Below, in pieces: positions 56,672 through 64,000 of a stretch of DNA of 64,000 bases. A program made the translations under genes and the position numbers. The notes beneath the pieces were generated by a model. It was given only the letters and a program-made list of their open reading frames with translations, ran no database searches and was not told the origin of the DNA. The stretch is taken from contig CAZTUB010000002.1 of NCBI GenBank assembly GCA_964615905.1, positions 62,001 to 126,000 on the forward strand, read 5' to 3'. This DNA is from DATLMR01 sp964615905. Lineage in GTDB: Bacteria > Acidobacteriota > Blastocatellia > UBA7656. Each line of letters starts with the position of its first letter. The first letter of the stretch is position 1.

Positions 56672-57349
56672 ATGACCAACATCGAGGACTTGAAAATAGC
56701 TGTGGTCGGAGGCACCGGCGAAGAAGGTCGCGGGCTTGCTCTAAGATGGGCGTTGGCCGGGGCGCAGGTCGTGATCGGGTCGCGCTCTGCTGACCGCGCA
56801 AAAGAAGCGGCCGACGAGTTGAACCTCGTTTTGGGCAAAGCCGCCGTCGCTCATGCGGAAAACGGGGAGGCCATAAGAGGGGCCGAGTTTGTCTTGCTCA
56901 CGGTCCCGTTCGACCATGCCGCTTCGACCGTTGAAGCCCACCGCGATGACTTCCGCGAGGGCGCGATTCTTATAGACATAACCGTGCCGGTAGTCTTTGA
57001 AAAAGGCGCGCGGTACCGGGAGCCTGTCGAAGGCTCCGCGAGCGAGCACCTGCGCGCGCGGCTTCCCGAATCGGTTTCGCTCGTCGCCGCGTTCAAGACA
57101 GAGCCCGCGCACTTGCTGCTCGACCCCAATGCGCGGCTAGATTGCGACACGCTCGTCGCGAGCGATTCCAAGGAAGCGAAGGCGCGCGTGATGGAGGCGA
57201 TCAGTAAGATCGACGGTCTGCGCCCCGTTGACGCGGGCACGCTCTACAGCGCGCGCACCATCGAGCGCATGACCGTGATGCTGATCGGCGTCAACCGACG
57301 TTACAAAGTAAAGACAGGAAGGTATCGCCTGCTCGGATTAGACGAATGA
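56672..57349 (+). CDS. npdG: NADPH-dependent F420 reductase
   Basis: Transfers hydride between NADPH and coenzyme F420, supplying F420H2. The 225-residue protein has the N-terminal Rossmann motif VVGGTGEEGRGLALRWALAGAQVVIGSRS (about 10-38), the NADPH-binding pattern of Fno. Overlaps cofD by ATGA, so it heads the npdG-cofD-cofC-cofE operon. Confidence 0.92.
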   Translation: MTNIEDLKIAVVGGTGEEGRGLALRWALAGAQVVIGSRSADRAKEAADELNLVLGKAAVAHAENGEAIRGAEFVLLTVPFDHAASTVEAHRDDFREGAILIDITVPVVFEKGARYREPVEGSASEHLRARLPESVSLVAAFKTEPAHLLLDPNARLDCDTLVASDSKEAKARVMEAISKIDGLRPVDAGTLYSARTIERMTVMLIGVNRRYKVKTGRYRLLGLDE

Positions 57350-58275
57350 AAATCACCGCGCTCGCCGGAGGCATCGGCGCAGCCAAGTTCTTAGTCGGCT
57401 TGAGCCGCCTGGTGCCGCCCGAAGATATAACGATCATAGCCAACACCGGCGATGATATAGAGATGTTCGGCCTGCGCGTATGCCCGGATATAGACACGCT
57501 CACATACACGCTCGCCGGTGTGATAAACCAGTCCACGGGCTGGGGGATCGGCGGCGACACATTCGAGTCGCTAAAATGGATGTCGCGTTACGGCGGGGCG
57601 GCGTGGTTCAATCTCGGTGACAGAGACCTCGCAACACACATTCACAGGACGGATATGTTGCGGCGCGGGCATACGCTTTCGGAGGCGACAGACCACATTC
57701 GCCGCTCGCTCGGCGTGGCGGCCCGCATACTTCCCGCGACCGATTCCTACACGCCGACCCGCGTAGTGACCGGCGAAGGCGAGATGCACTTTCAGGAATA
57801 TTTCGTCCGCCGCCGATGCGAGCCGTCAGTTTGCGAGATCAGATTTGACAACGTTGATCGAGCGGAGCCTGCCACGGGGGTCGTAGAGTCGATTTCAGAC
57901 GCCGACGCGGTGATCGTTTGTCCGAGCAACCCGTTTATCAGCATCGGCCCGATTCTGGCTATAAGAGGCGTGCGCGCGGCGTTACGAGAGACGCGAGCGC
58001 AGGTCATAGCGATCACCCCCATCATCGGCGGCCGCGCGCTCAAGGGCCCCGCGTCAGATATGCTGCGCGACCTCGGCCACGAAGTATCCGCGCGCGGAGT
58101 CGCGGCCGTTTATCAAGACTTCGCCGACATGTTCGTGCTTGATAAGCAGGACGCGCAGCTTGCGCCCTCGATTGAAGCGCTCGGCCTGCGCGTGCTTGTG
58201 ACGAACACCGTTATGAACACGCTTGAAGAGAAAGAGCAGCTCGCCCTCGAAATATTGAAAGTGGTCAGTGGCTAG
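57346..58275 (+). CDS. cofD: 2-phospho-L-lactate transferase
   Basis: Transfers the phospholactyl (or phosphoenolpyruvyl) group from its GDP-activated form to FO, giving (dehydro-)F420-0. The 309-residue protein shows ALAGGIGAAKFLVGLSRLV (about 4-22), NTGDDIEMFGLRVCPDIDTLTYTLAG and VCPSNPFISIGPIL, all CofD signatures. Coupled to npdG upstream (ATGA) and 5 bp before cofC. Its stop lies in an AGTGGTC-type heptamer pair. Confidence 0.94.
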   Translation: MKITALAGGIGAAKFLVGLSRLVPPEDITIIANTGDDIEMFGLRVCPDIDTLTYTLAGVINQSTGWGIGGDTFESLKWMSRYGGAAWFNLGDRDLATHIHRTDMLRRGHTLSEATDHIRRSLGVAARILPATDSYTPTRVVTGEGEMHFQEYFVRRRCEPSVCEIRFDNVDRAEPATGVVESISDADAVIVCPSNPFISIGPILAIRGVRAALRETRAQVIAITPIIGGRALKGPASDMLRDLGHEVSARGVAAVYQDFADMFVLDKQDAQLAPSIEALGLRVLVTNTVMNTLEEKEQLALEILKVVSG

Positions 58276-58277
58276 CT
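58258..58277. repeat. Heptamer doublet G (AGTGGTC/AGTGGCT) across the cofD stop
   Basis: Two to three 7-bp units encode the last residues of CofD (VVSG) and the stop. Short, so the match may be partly chance; listed because of the same unit at 28311 and 40036. Confidence 0.4.
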
Positions 58278-58280
58278 GCT

Positions 58281-58934
58281 ATGAAAGCTCTGCTGATACC
58301 CGTCAAAGACCCTGCGAACGCGAAGACGCGGCTTGCCGGGTTGTTATCAGGCGACGAGCGGCGGCGGTTGGCCTGGGCTATGTTTGAAGACGTGAGCCGC
58401 GCCGTGGCGCGGGCCGCGCGCCCCGACCTCGTTGTGCTTGTCACGAGCTACGCCCCGGCTATCGAGCGAGCCCGCAGCCTCGCCTGGGATGTGCTCGTCG
58501 AAGAGTCGCAGCAGTCTGAAAGCGCATCAATCGATTGGGCCTCACGCCGTCTTGCAGAACGCGGCGTCGAAAGCGTGATGAGACTTCCGGCCGACTTGCC
58601 GCTTGTCGAGGCCCGCGACATAGACGCTTTGCTTTCAATAGAGCTTGATAGGCCGGGCGCTCTGCTCGTGCCTTCGCGCGAGGGCACAGGGACGAATGCC
58701 ATAATACGCACGCCGCCCGCTCTATTCCCTTCGAGGTTTGGCCCGGACTCGCTCCGCCTCCACACAGAGGAGGCGCGTCGCGTCGGCGTCTATCCGCTCA
58801 TCGTAAGCAATACGAGAGTTGCGCTCGACATCGACGACACGGCGGATATAGAAATGCTGCTTGAAGGGGGAGGCTCGACCGCCGCATTTTCACTTCTGGC
58901 CGACCTGCGAGTAGCGGAAAGAATTAAGAGCTGA
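58281..58934 (+). CDS. cofC: 2-phospho-L-lactate (or phosphoenolpyruvate) guanylyltransferase
   Basis: Activates a three-carbon phosphoacid with GTP for CofD. The 217-residue nucleotidyltransferase-fold protein has ALLIPVKDPANAKTRLAGLLS (about 3-23, nucleotide-binding KxxxxAKTRL), LPADLPLVEARDID and a long FGPDSLRLHTEEARR. Donor preference (phospholactate, PEP or 3-phosphoglycerate) cannot be read from sequence. Ends 1 bp before cofE. Confidence 0.92.
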   Translation: MKALLIPVKDPANAKTRLAGLLSGDERRRLAWAMFEDVSRAVARAARPDLVVLVTSYAPAIERARSLAWDVLVEESQQSESASIDWASRRLAERGVESVMRLPADLPLVEARDIDALLSIELDRPGALLVPSREGTGTNAIIRTPPALFPSRFGPDSLRLHTEEARRVGVYPLIVSNTRVALDIDDTADIEMLLEGGGSTAAFSLLADLRVAERIKS

Positions 58935-58935
58935 G

Positions 58936-59694
58936 ATGGCCGACTCACCCGACATCAGAATAATCCCGCTTTCAGGGCTCCCCGAAATCATCGAGGGGGA
59001 CGACCTCGGCTCGCTTATACCCGAAGCCGCGAGTGCCGCCGGTCTTGAAATCCACGACCGCGACCTCTTTGTGATCGCGCAAAAGATAGTCTCAAAAGCC
59101 GAGGCCCGCGTCGTCGCGCTCGATTCGATAACTCCGTCCGGGCGGGCAATCGAGTGGGCCGCAGCGCACGACAAAGACGCGAGGATGGTCGAAGTCATAC
59201 TCGCCGAATCGCGCCGCATAGTCCGCATGGAGCGCGGCGTGATAATCAGCGAGACCCGTCACGGCTTTGTTTGCGCAAACGCGGGCGTTGACGCTTCGAA
59301 CGCGGCGGAAGGCACGGTGATCCTTCTGCCTGTCGACCCGGACAAATCTGCGCGAGAGATTCGCGCGAAGCTTGAATCGGCTTTTGGCGTAAGGCTTGCG
59401 GTGATAATATCCGACACGTTCGGGCGGCCCTGGCGCGAGGGGCTTACAAACGTGGCGCTCGGCTTGAGCGGCATCGCGCCGCTCACGGATTATCGCGGGC
59501 AGGCGGATTCGCAAAATCGCGAGCTGCGAGCAACCGTCATCGCCACCGCCGACGAGCTTGCTTCGGCGGCCGAGCTTGTCATGAAAAAGAGCGCCGCCGT
59601 GCCTGTGGCAATCATCCGGGGTTTCGATTATGAACCGGGCGAATCGACGGCGCGCGATCTTGTTCGCCCCGCCGATAAAGACCTTTTTCGTTGA
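58936..59694 (+). CDS. cofE: Coenzyme F420-0:L-glutamate ligase
   Basis: Adds gamma-linked glutamates to F420-0 with GTP. The 252-residue protein has the CofE features IIPLSGLPEIIEGDDLGSLI (about 6-25), VIAQKIVSKAEARV and SDTFGRPWREGLTNVALGLSGI. It is the short, stand-alone form as in archaea; the C-terminal FMN-dependent reductase domain of mycobacterial FbiB, which reduces dehydro-F420-0, is missing. Confidence 0.93.
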   Translation: MADSPDIRIIPLSGLPEIIEGDDLGSLIPEAASAAGLEIHDRDLFVIAQKIVSKAEARVVALDSITPSGRAIEWAAAHDKDARMVEVILAESRRIVRMERGVIISETRHGFVCANAGVDASNAAEGTVILLPVDPDKSAREIRAKLESAFGVRLAVIISDTFGRPWREGLTNVALGLSGIAPLTDYRGQADSQNRELRATVIATADELASAAELVMKKSAAVPVAIIRGFDYEPGESTARDLVRPADKDLFR

Positions 59695-59716
59695 CCGCTG
59701 AACCGGGAGGTCGCAT

Positions 59717-61015
59717 ATGTTCACACGTCGAACTTTTATGAAAACTGCTGGCGGCGCGACTGCTTCGGTTGCGCTGGCAGGTTTCCGCGAAGACGGGCTG
59801 GCGCGAATTATGGCGGCAACCTCGGCCACGCCAGGGATGGACGCCGACCGTATGGCGACTGATGAAGACTTCTGGCGAGAGATACAGCACGCTTTCACGG
59901 TTGACCGCTCGATCATCAATCTGAACAACGGCGGCGTGAGCCCTTCGCCGCGTGTCGTGCAGGATGCGATGCGTCGCTACCTCGAATACTCGAACGAAGC
60001 GCCCACGCACACGATGTGGCGCGTGCTTGAGCCGCAGGTCGAAAGCGTGCGGCGCGGGCTCGCCTCGGCGTTCGGCTGCGACCCCGAAGAGATGGCCATC
60101 ACCCGCAACGCAAGCGAATCGCTTGAGATTTGTATTTTCGGGCTCGATCTCAAGCCGGGCGACGAAGTGCTTACGACCAACCAGGACTACCCGCGAATGA
60201 TAACTTCGTGGCAGCAGCGCGAGCGGCGAGACGGTATAAAGCTCAAGACGATCTCGTTCCCCGTCCCGCCGCCTTCGATGGATGATCTTTATGAAAGATT
60301 CGAGCGGGCCATAACGCCGCGCACTCGTGTCATACTCGTTTGCCACATAACGAACCTCACAGGCCAGATCTTTCCTGTGAAGCGAATATGCCGCATGGGC
60401 CGCGAGCGCGGGATCGAAGTCATAGTTGACGGCGCGCACGCCTTTGCGCATTTTCCGTTCAAGCACTCGGACCTCGACTGCGACTATTACGGCACAAGCC
60501 TTCATAAATGGCTGCTCGCGCCGCACGGGACGGGGTTTCTCTACGTCAGAAGATCGAAGATCAAGAACCTGTGGCCGCTTATGGCTGCCGACAAGTCTAT
60601 GGACGAAAACATCCGCAAGTTTGAAGAGATAGGCACGCACCCGGCGGCCAATCATAACGCGATTGCCGAAGCGTTAACCTTTCACAACGGCATCGGCGCG
60701 GAGCGCAAGGCGGCGCGGCTTCGCTATCTAAAAGATCGCTGGGCTAAAAGGCTTGAACAGCATAAAGGCGTGCGGATACTGACTCCGTATGACCCTCAGC
60801 AATCGTGCGGGCTGGCAAATTTTCAGATCGAAGGCGTAGACACAGGAAAGCTCGTCGCGCACCTGTGGGACCGTCACCGCATAAACGTGACGCCAATAGT
60901 CCACGCGGAGTTCAACGGCATTCGCGTCACGCCGAACGTCTATACCACGCTCGGCGAGATAGACACTTTCGCCGAAGCGGTAGAGAAAGTCATCAGCGCA
61001 GGGATTCCTGCCTGA
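59717..61015 (+). CDS. Tat-exported class V aminotransferase-like enzyme
   Basis: A 432-residue PLP enzyme of the class V (NifS/isopenicillin-N-epimerase-like) fold, preceded by a twin-arginine signal (TRRTFMKTAGGATASVALAG). The PLP Lys is in YYGTSLHKWLLAPHGTGFLYV; NLNNGGVSPSPRVVQDAMRRY is the N-terminal helix region. It could be a cysteine desulfurase-like, epimerase or lyase; the substrate is unknown. Converges on the CadC/TPR gene with 5 bp between stops. Confidence 0.85.
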   Translation: MFTRRTFMKTAGGATASVALAGFREDGLARIMAATSATPGMDADRMATDEDFWREIQHAFTVDRSIINLNNGGVSPSPRVVQDAMRRYLEYSNEAPTHTMWRVLEPQVESVRRGLASAFGCDPEEMAITRNASESLEICIFGLDLKPGDEVLTTNQDYPRMITSWQQRERRDGIKLKTISFPVPPPSMDDLYERFERAITPRTRVILVCHITNLTGQIFPVKRICRMGRERGIEVIVDGAHAFAHFPFKHSDLDCDYYGTSLHKWLLAPHGTGFLYVRRSKIKNLWPLMAADKSMDENIRKFEEIGTHPAANHNAIAEALTFHNGIGAERKAARLRYLKDRWAKRLEQHKGVRILTPYDPQQSCGLANFQIEGVDTGKLVAHLWDRHRINVTPIVHAEFNGIRVTPNVYTTLGEIDTFAEAVEKVISAGIPA

Positions 61016-61020
61016 CCCGT

Positions 61021-62985
61021 CTATCTTGAATCGGGGAAGCCCATGCGTTTTAGCAAGCGGTCGAACCTTGCGTCATCGCGAAGCGAGTCGTAAACCGGGT
61101 CGGCTTTGATCGAAACCAGCATCAGGTCTCGTTCTTCAAAGGCCTTTTCAAGCCAGGCGAACGCCTGGTCTTTCTCCCCCATACTCGCGTAAAGCGTCGC
61201 AAACCCGTATGCCGAGAGGTTCTGCGTGGGGGCCGCTTCAAGCCTTCGCTTGAGCCGCCATCGCTGCACGTTTCTTATCGCCTCTTTCGCGTCCGCGTGC
61301 TCGGTGGCCTTTATCTCTTCGACAGAAGCGCCCGCGCGTTTCATGCTCGCGCGAGCCGCTTCCAGAGCCTCGCCGTACCGGCCCGTGTATATGTAAGCCT
61401 GCTCAAGACAGGACTGGGCCGAGTGCGAATCGGGCTCAAGCTCAAGCGTTCTTTTCATCTGCTCGATGGCTTCATCATACCTTCGCGCTCGCAAATAGAC
61501 CCAACCTACGTCGGCGTTTGCGAGCGGAGAGAGGGGGTCAAGCTCTTGCGCGCGCCTCATCTCGGCTATCCCTTCGTCCATTCGCCCCATCACTACCAGA
61601 TACCACGCGTAATCGTGATGCGCGTGGCCGTAGCTTGGGTTCAGCTCGATTGCGCGGCGAAACTCGCGCTCGGCTTCCTCCCAGTTCCATTCGAACCAGA
61701 ACCTGAACGATCCGAGCGCCGCGTGCGCTTCTGCAAGGGTCTCATCAAGCTCAAGCGCGCGCGCGGCCGCCTCGCCCGATTTTGGCAACGCCTCGCGCGG
61801 GCGCAGCGTGTTGTACATCCCCGCCAGCCTGTAAGCATCGGCCAGCCCCGCGTATGCCAGCGCGTATCGCGGGTCCTTCTCGATGGCTTGCTCGAAATAC
61901 TCTATGCTCTTTTTGATCTCGGCAGTCGCGCCTTTATTCCACAGGTACCGGCCCTTCAAATAAGCGTCGTGCGCTTCGGGATTTGTGGCGACCGCTGCGG
62001 CCGGTCTGTCTGCCAGCGCGGGCAGCAACTCGATTGCAAGCGAGCTGGCTATACGGCTCGCAACCTCGCTCTGAATCGTGAGCGCGCCCGCCGTCGTGCG
62101 GTCGTAACTTTCCGCCCACAGGTGTGTCTGGTCGCTGACCTTTATAAGCTGCGCGGTTATACGCACTCGGTCGGCCTCGCGCCGCACGCTCCCTTCGAGC
62201 ACATAATCGACTCCGAGCTCGCGCCCGATGCTGCGAATGTCCTTGTTGCTCCCTTTGTAAGTCATGGCCGACGTTCTCGCGATGACGCCGAGCCTTGCGG
62301 GCTCAAGCTGCCCCAGGCGCGCGATCATCTCTTCGGTCAAACCGTCGCTGAAATAGTCTTCGTCGGCTGTAGCGCCCAGGTTCTCAAACGGCAAGACCGC
62401 AAGCATCGCTTTTCCAGAGGGCTGCGCGGGTGGGCCCGGGTCGCGCAGCCACCAGAACAGGATTGCGGCCGCGACCGCGAATAAGCCGACTATGATGAAA
62501 GCGGCTTTCGGCCACGGCTCTCTTTTTGAATCGGCAACCGGCCCTTGAAGATCCGTCGTGTAAACGAGAGCGCCTTTCTTCGCGCGGCCGTTCGAGCGAT
62601 CAACATTCTCTTGTGTATCGGGCAAAGTCGCGGCACCGTTGCCGTTTATCATTTCGATCTCGGCAATAAATCGGTAGCCGCGTCTTGGCAGCGTTTCGAT
62701 ATAGCGAGGCGATTGCGCGCTGTCGCCAAGCGCCGCCCGTATCTGCTTTATGCAGAAGTTGAGGCCGTGCTCGAAATCGACAAAGGTGTCGCCTTCCCAG
62801 ATCTGCTGCTGTATCTCTTCGCGAGTGATTATCTGTCCGGCGTGCGCGACCAGAAGCGCCAGCACCTTGAACGGTTGCGGCTGTAGCTTGACGAGCCGCC
62901 CCGCCCTGCGCAACTCGCCGCTCTTGAGCGCCATCTCAAATCCGTCGAACCGGACGAGCGACTCTTTTGAGATGTCAGCTTGCAT
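61021..62985 (-). CDS. CadC-like winged-helix/TPR membrane regulator
   Basis: A 654-residue one-component regulator. An OmpR-type winged-helix DNA-binding domain (about 10-110; GRLVKLQPQPFKVLALLVAHAGQIITREEIQQQIW) is followed by a single membrane helix (about 158-180), a TolB/adenylate-cyclase-associated region (VLPFENLGATADEDYFSDGLTEEMIARLG), and about eight TPRs (about 330-600). This architecture is greatly expanded in Acidobacteria. Signal and target genes are unknown; it converges with the class V aminotransferase gene. Confidence 0.87.
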   Translation of the reverse strand: MQADISKESLVRFDGFEMALKSGELRRAGRLVKLQPQPFKVLALLVAHAGQIITREEIQQQIWEGDTFVDFEHGLNFCIKQIRAALGDSAQSPRYIETLPRRGYRFIAEIEMINGNGAATLPDTQENVDRSNGRAKKGALVYTTDLQGPVADSKREPWPKAAFIIVGLFAVAAAILFWWLRDPGPPAQPSGKAMLAVLPFENLGATADEDYFSDGLTEEMIARLGQLEPARLGVIARTSAMTYKGSNKDIRSIGRELGVDYVLEGSVRREADRVRITAQLIKVSDQTHLWAESYDRTTAGALTIQSEVASRIASSLAIELLPALADRPAAAVATNPEAHDAYLKGRYLWNKGATAEIKKSIEYFEQAIEKDPRYALAYAGLADAYRLAGMYNTLRPREALPKSGEAAARALELDETLAEAHAALGSFRFWFEWNWEEAEREFRRAIELNPSYGHAHHDYAWYLVVMGRMDEGIAEMRRAQELDPLSPLANADVGWVYLRARRYDEAIEQMKRTLELEPDSHSAQSCLEQAYIYTGRYGEALEAARASMKRAGASVEEIKATEHADAKEAIRNVQRWRLKRRLEAAPTQNLSAYGFATLYASMGEKDQAFAWLEKAFEERDLMLVSIKADPVYDSLRDDARFDRLLKRMGFPDSR

Positions 62986-63146
62986 CGTTTAACCCCGCGC
63001 CTCTAATCTCGCGTGCAGGATTATACAGCGAAAGGCCGTTTGCTCAAAATTCAAAGCCCGCTTACTGTAGCTGTAAACCTTAAAATAGCTAAACTTAACT
63101 GCTCACCTAAAACTCACCTCCAACTCACCCTGGACCTGTTGGCCCG

Positions 63147-63169
63147 CGCGGCGACCGAGCCTAGAATCG
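63147..63169 (+). promoter_or_regulatory. Possible promoter of the small exported-protein gene
   Basis: TTGGCC and TAGAAT separated by 17 bp lie about 30 bp upstream of the ATG at 63197, and AAGGAGC precedes the start. Only a moderate -35 match. Confidence 0.3.
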
Positions 63170-63196
63170 CCAGGCTTAATATCAAAGGAGCTTGAG

Positions 63197-63595
63197 ATGA
63201 AAAAGATTTTTTGCATCGCCGTAATACCGTTACTGGTAATCGTGACACTGCTTTTCGCCAAAACTCACATCGCTTTCGGGCAGGCGGGCGAGCGGGAGGT
63301 GACGCTCACGGGAGAGGTTGTCGACCTGCATTGTTACGTCACGCGGCACGGCAAAGAGGGGCGCGGGGCCGAGCACGCGGGCTGCGCGAACTCCTGCATA
63401 AGCCGTGGGGTCACGGCCGGGTTTGTCTCGGATGACGGGAAGCTTTACGTGCTCTTTGACGAAAAGATGATTGCGGTCAAAGAGAAGGTCGCGGGGCTTG
63501 CGGGCCAGCCGGTTGCGATTACGGGCTTCGTGGTCGAGCGCGACGGCGTCAAGGCCATCCGCGTCGTCAAGGCCGAGCCGGTCAAGAAGGGTTGA
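63197..63595 (+). CDS. Small exported protein with Cys/His motif
   Basis: A 132-residue protein with a signal peptide (core about 6-26, ending AFG). The mature domain starts LTGEVVDLHCYVTRHGKEGRGAEHAGCANSC, with Cys and His spaced as a possible metal or heme site, then a small beta-barrel-like region (VTAGFVSDDGKLYVLFDEKMIAVKEKV and PVAITGFVVERDGVKAIRV). No named family is certain. An OB-like exported domain of this kind is common in Acidobacteria. 18 bp before the next gene, so the two are likely co-transcribed. Confidence 0.75.
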   Translation: MKKIFCIAVIPLLVIVTLLFAKTHIAFGQAGEREVTLTGEVVDLHCYVTRHGKEGRGAEHAGCANSCISRGVTAGFVSDDGKLYVLFDEKMIAVKEKVAGLAGQPVAITGFVVERDGVKAIRVVKAEPVKKG

Positions 63596-63613
63596 CCTGA
63601 TAGGGGGTCTTTC

Positions 63614-64000
63614 ATGATCTTTAAGAAGCGAGCGGAAGCAGAGATAGCTCCCGGCATATTCGAAGAGCGGCGCGCATTCTTGTGGGCTCCGTTAAGCGTA
63701 GCCGTGGCGGTCCTTCTGGGCCGCTCGGCGGCAGGCGGCCGGGTGAGCAGAGAGGGGAATGCGGGGTTGATGAATAAGCGAGAGTTGTCATTTGAAGAGT
63801 TCGTCCGAGAATCAGAGTCGCTTGCTAAACAGATGGCGAGCGATTCGGAGCCCTGGGCCGACGAGCACCTGTCGCGCCTCTCGGAGCTTGCAGAGCGGTT
63901 GCGCTTGAGCGGGGTGCCCGAAGGCAAGCTGGGCGCGTTTGGCAATCTGAATCCGCCCGTGGAATTCGGGCCAATCCATTTTGCGATGCCGCTTTTCATC
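63614..64000 (+). CDS. Hypothetical protein, 3'-truncated by the window edge
   Basis: An open frame of 129 codons running off the right edge, preceded by AGGGGGT at 63602-63608, 5 bp before the ATG. It starts IFKKRAEAEIAPGIFEERR, has one possible membrane helix (WAPLSVAVAVLLGRSAAGG, about 24-42) and then a soluble region with NPPVEFGPIHFAMPLF. Not recognised; too little is visible to name it. Follows the small exported-protein gene. Confidence 0.75.
   Translation, partial: MIFKKRAEAEIAPGIFEERRAFLWAPLSVAVAVLLGRSAAGGRVSREGNAGLMNKRELSFEEFVRESESLAKQMASDSEPWADEHLSRLSELAERLRLSGVPEGKLGAFGNLNPPVEFGPIHFAMPLFI

Noticed and set aside
61297..62484. 395-codon rightward open frame
   Set aside because: Antisense to the CadC/TPR gene.

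Overview
The window looks like chromosomal DNA from an Acidobacteriota bacterium, most likely class Blastocatellia. This is inferred from gene content: an orphan MacB/FtsX permease with two fused permease halves, a VWFA-related exported protein, a CadC-like winged-helix/TPR regulator, complete F420 synthesis genes and many exported peptidases. The DNA is GC-rich throughout. No plasmid, phage or IS element is visible. Genes are cut at both ends (hutI at the left, an unidentified CDS at the right).

Layout. 1-8.7 kb: histidine/one-carbon genes (hutI, glutamate formiminotransferase, cyclodeaminase) interleaved with an ABC permease, a trehalose synthase, a crotonase-family enzyme and a DUF971 protein. 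8.8-15.4 kb: an M20 amidohydrolase, an HNH nuclease, an MlaE-MlaF-MlaD lipid-transport operon, a class D beta-lactamase and peptide deformylase. 15.4-18 kb: an XPB-like helicase with a DUF790/Bax1-like partner. 18-22.9 kb: a GT4 glycosyltransferase, a tight three-gene operon of altered pterin/flavin-type enzymes (RibD-like, BchC-like dehydrogenase, QueD-like), then a normal queD-queE pair. 23-31.9 kb: a YefM/YoeB toxin-antitoxin pair, a phosphodiesterase/phosphatase, fabI, M28 and M20 peptidases and a HEAT-repeat protein. 32-34 kb: a heptad-repeat coiled-coil protein and a LigD-type PE-Pol protein without the ligase domain. 34-46.2 kb: galE, glf, a glycosyltransferase, an amine oxidase, galK, GH1 and GH43-like enzymes and a VWA protein, consistent with galactose and galactofuranose use. 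46.4-53 kb: an SdpI-family protein, a 54-bp perfect palindrome, a 16-codon ORF, a subtilase with hexapeptide repeats, a thioredoxin-NHL protein and a cytochrome b/molybdopterin fusion. 53-59.7 kb: F420 synthesis on two divergent arms (cofH, cofG and an LLM oxidoreductase leftward; npdG, cofD, cofC, cofE rightward). The rest is a class V aminotransferase, a CadC/TPR regulator and a small exported protein.

The most interesting points are: (1) the 19.3-21.8 kb operon, in which a RibD-like enzyme has lost its deaminase zinc/catalytic residues but kept its reductase, next to a QueD homologue without the catalytic Cys and a dehydrogenase without zinc cysteines, while an intact queD lies just beyond; this is a candidate undescribed pteridine- or pyrimidine-derived pathway. 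(2) A family of heptanucleotide repeat arrays, several forming 23-31 bp inverted repeats, sitting on or just past stop codons. (3) The subtilase/16-aa ORF/palindrome/SdpI neighbourhood.
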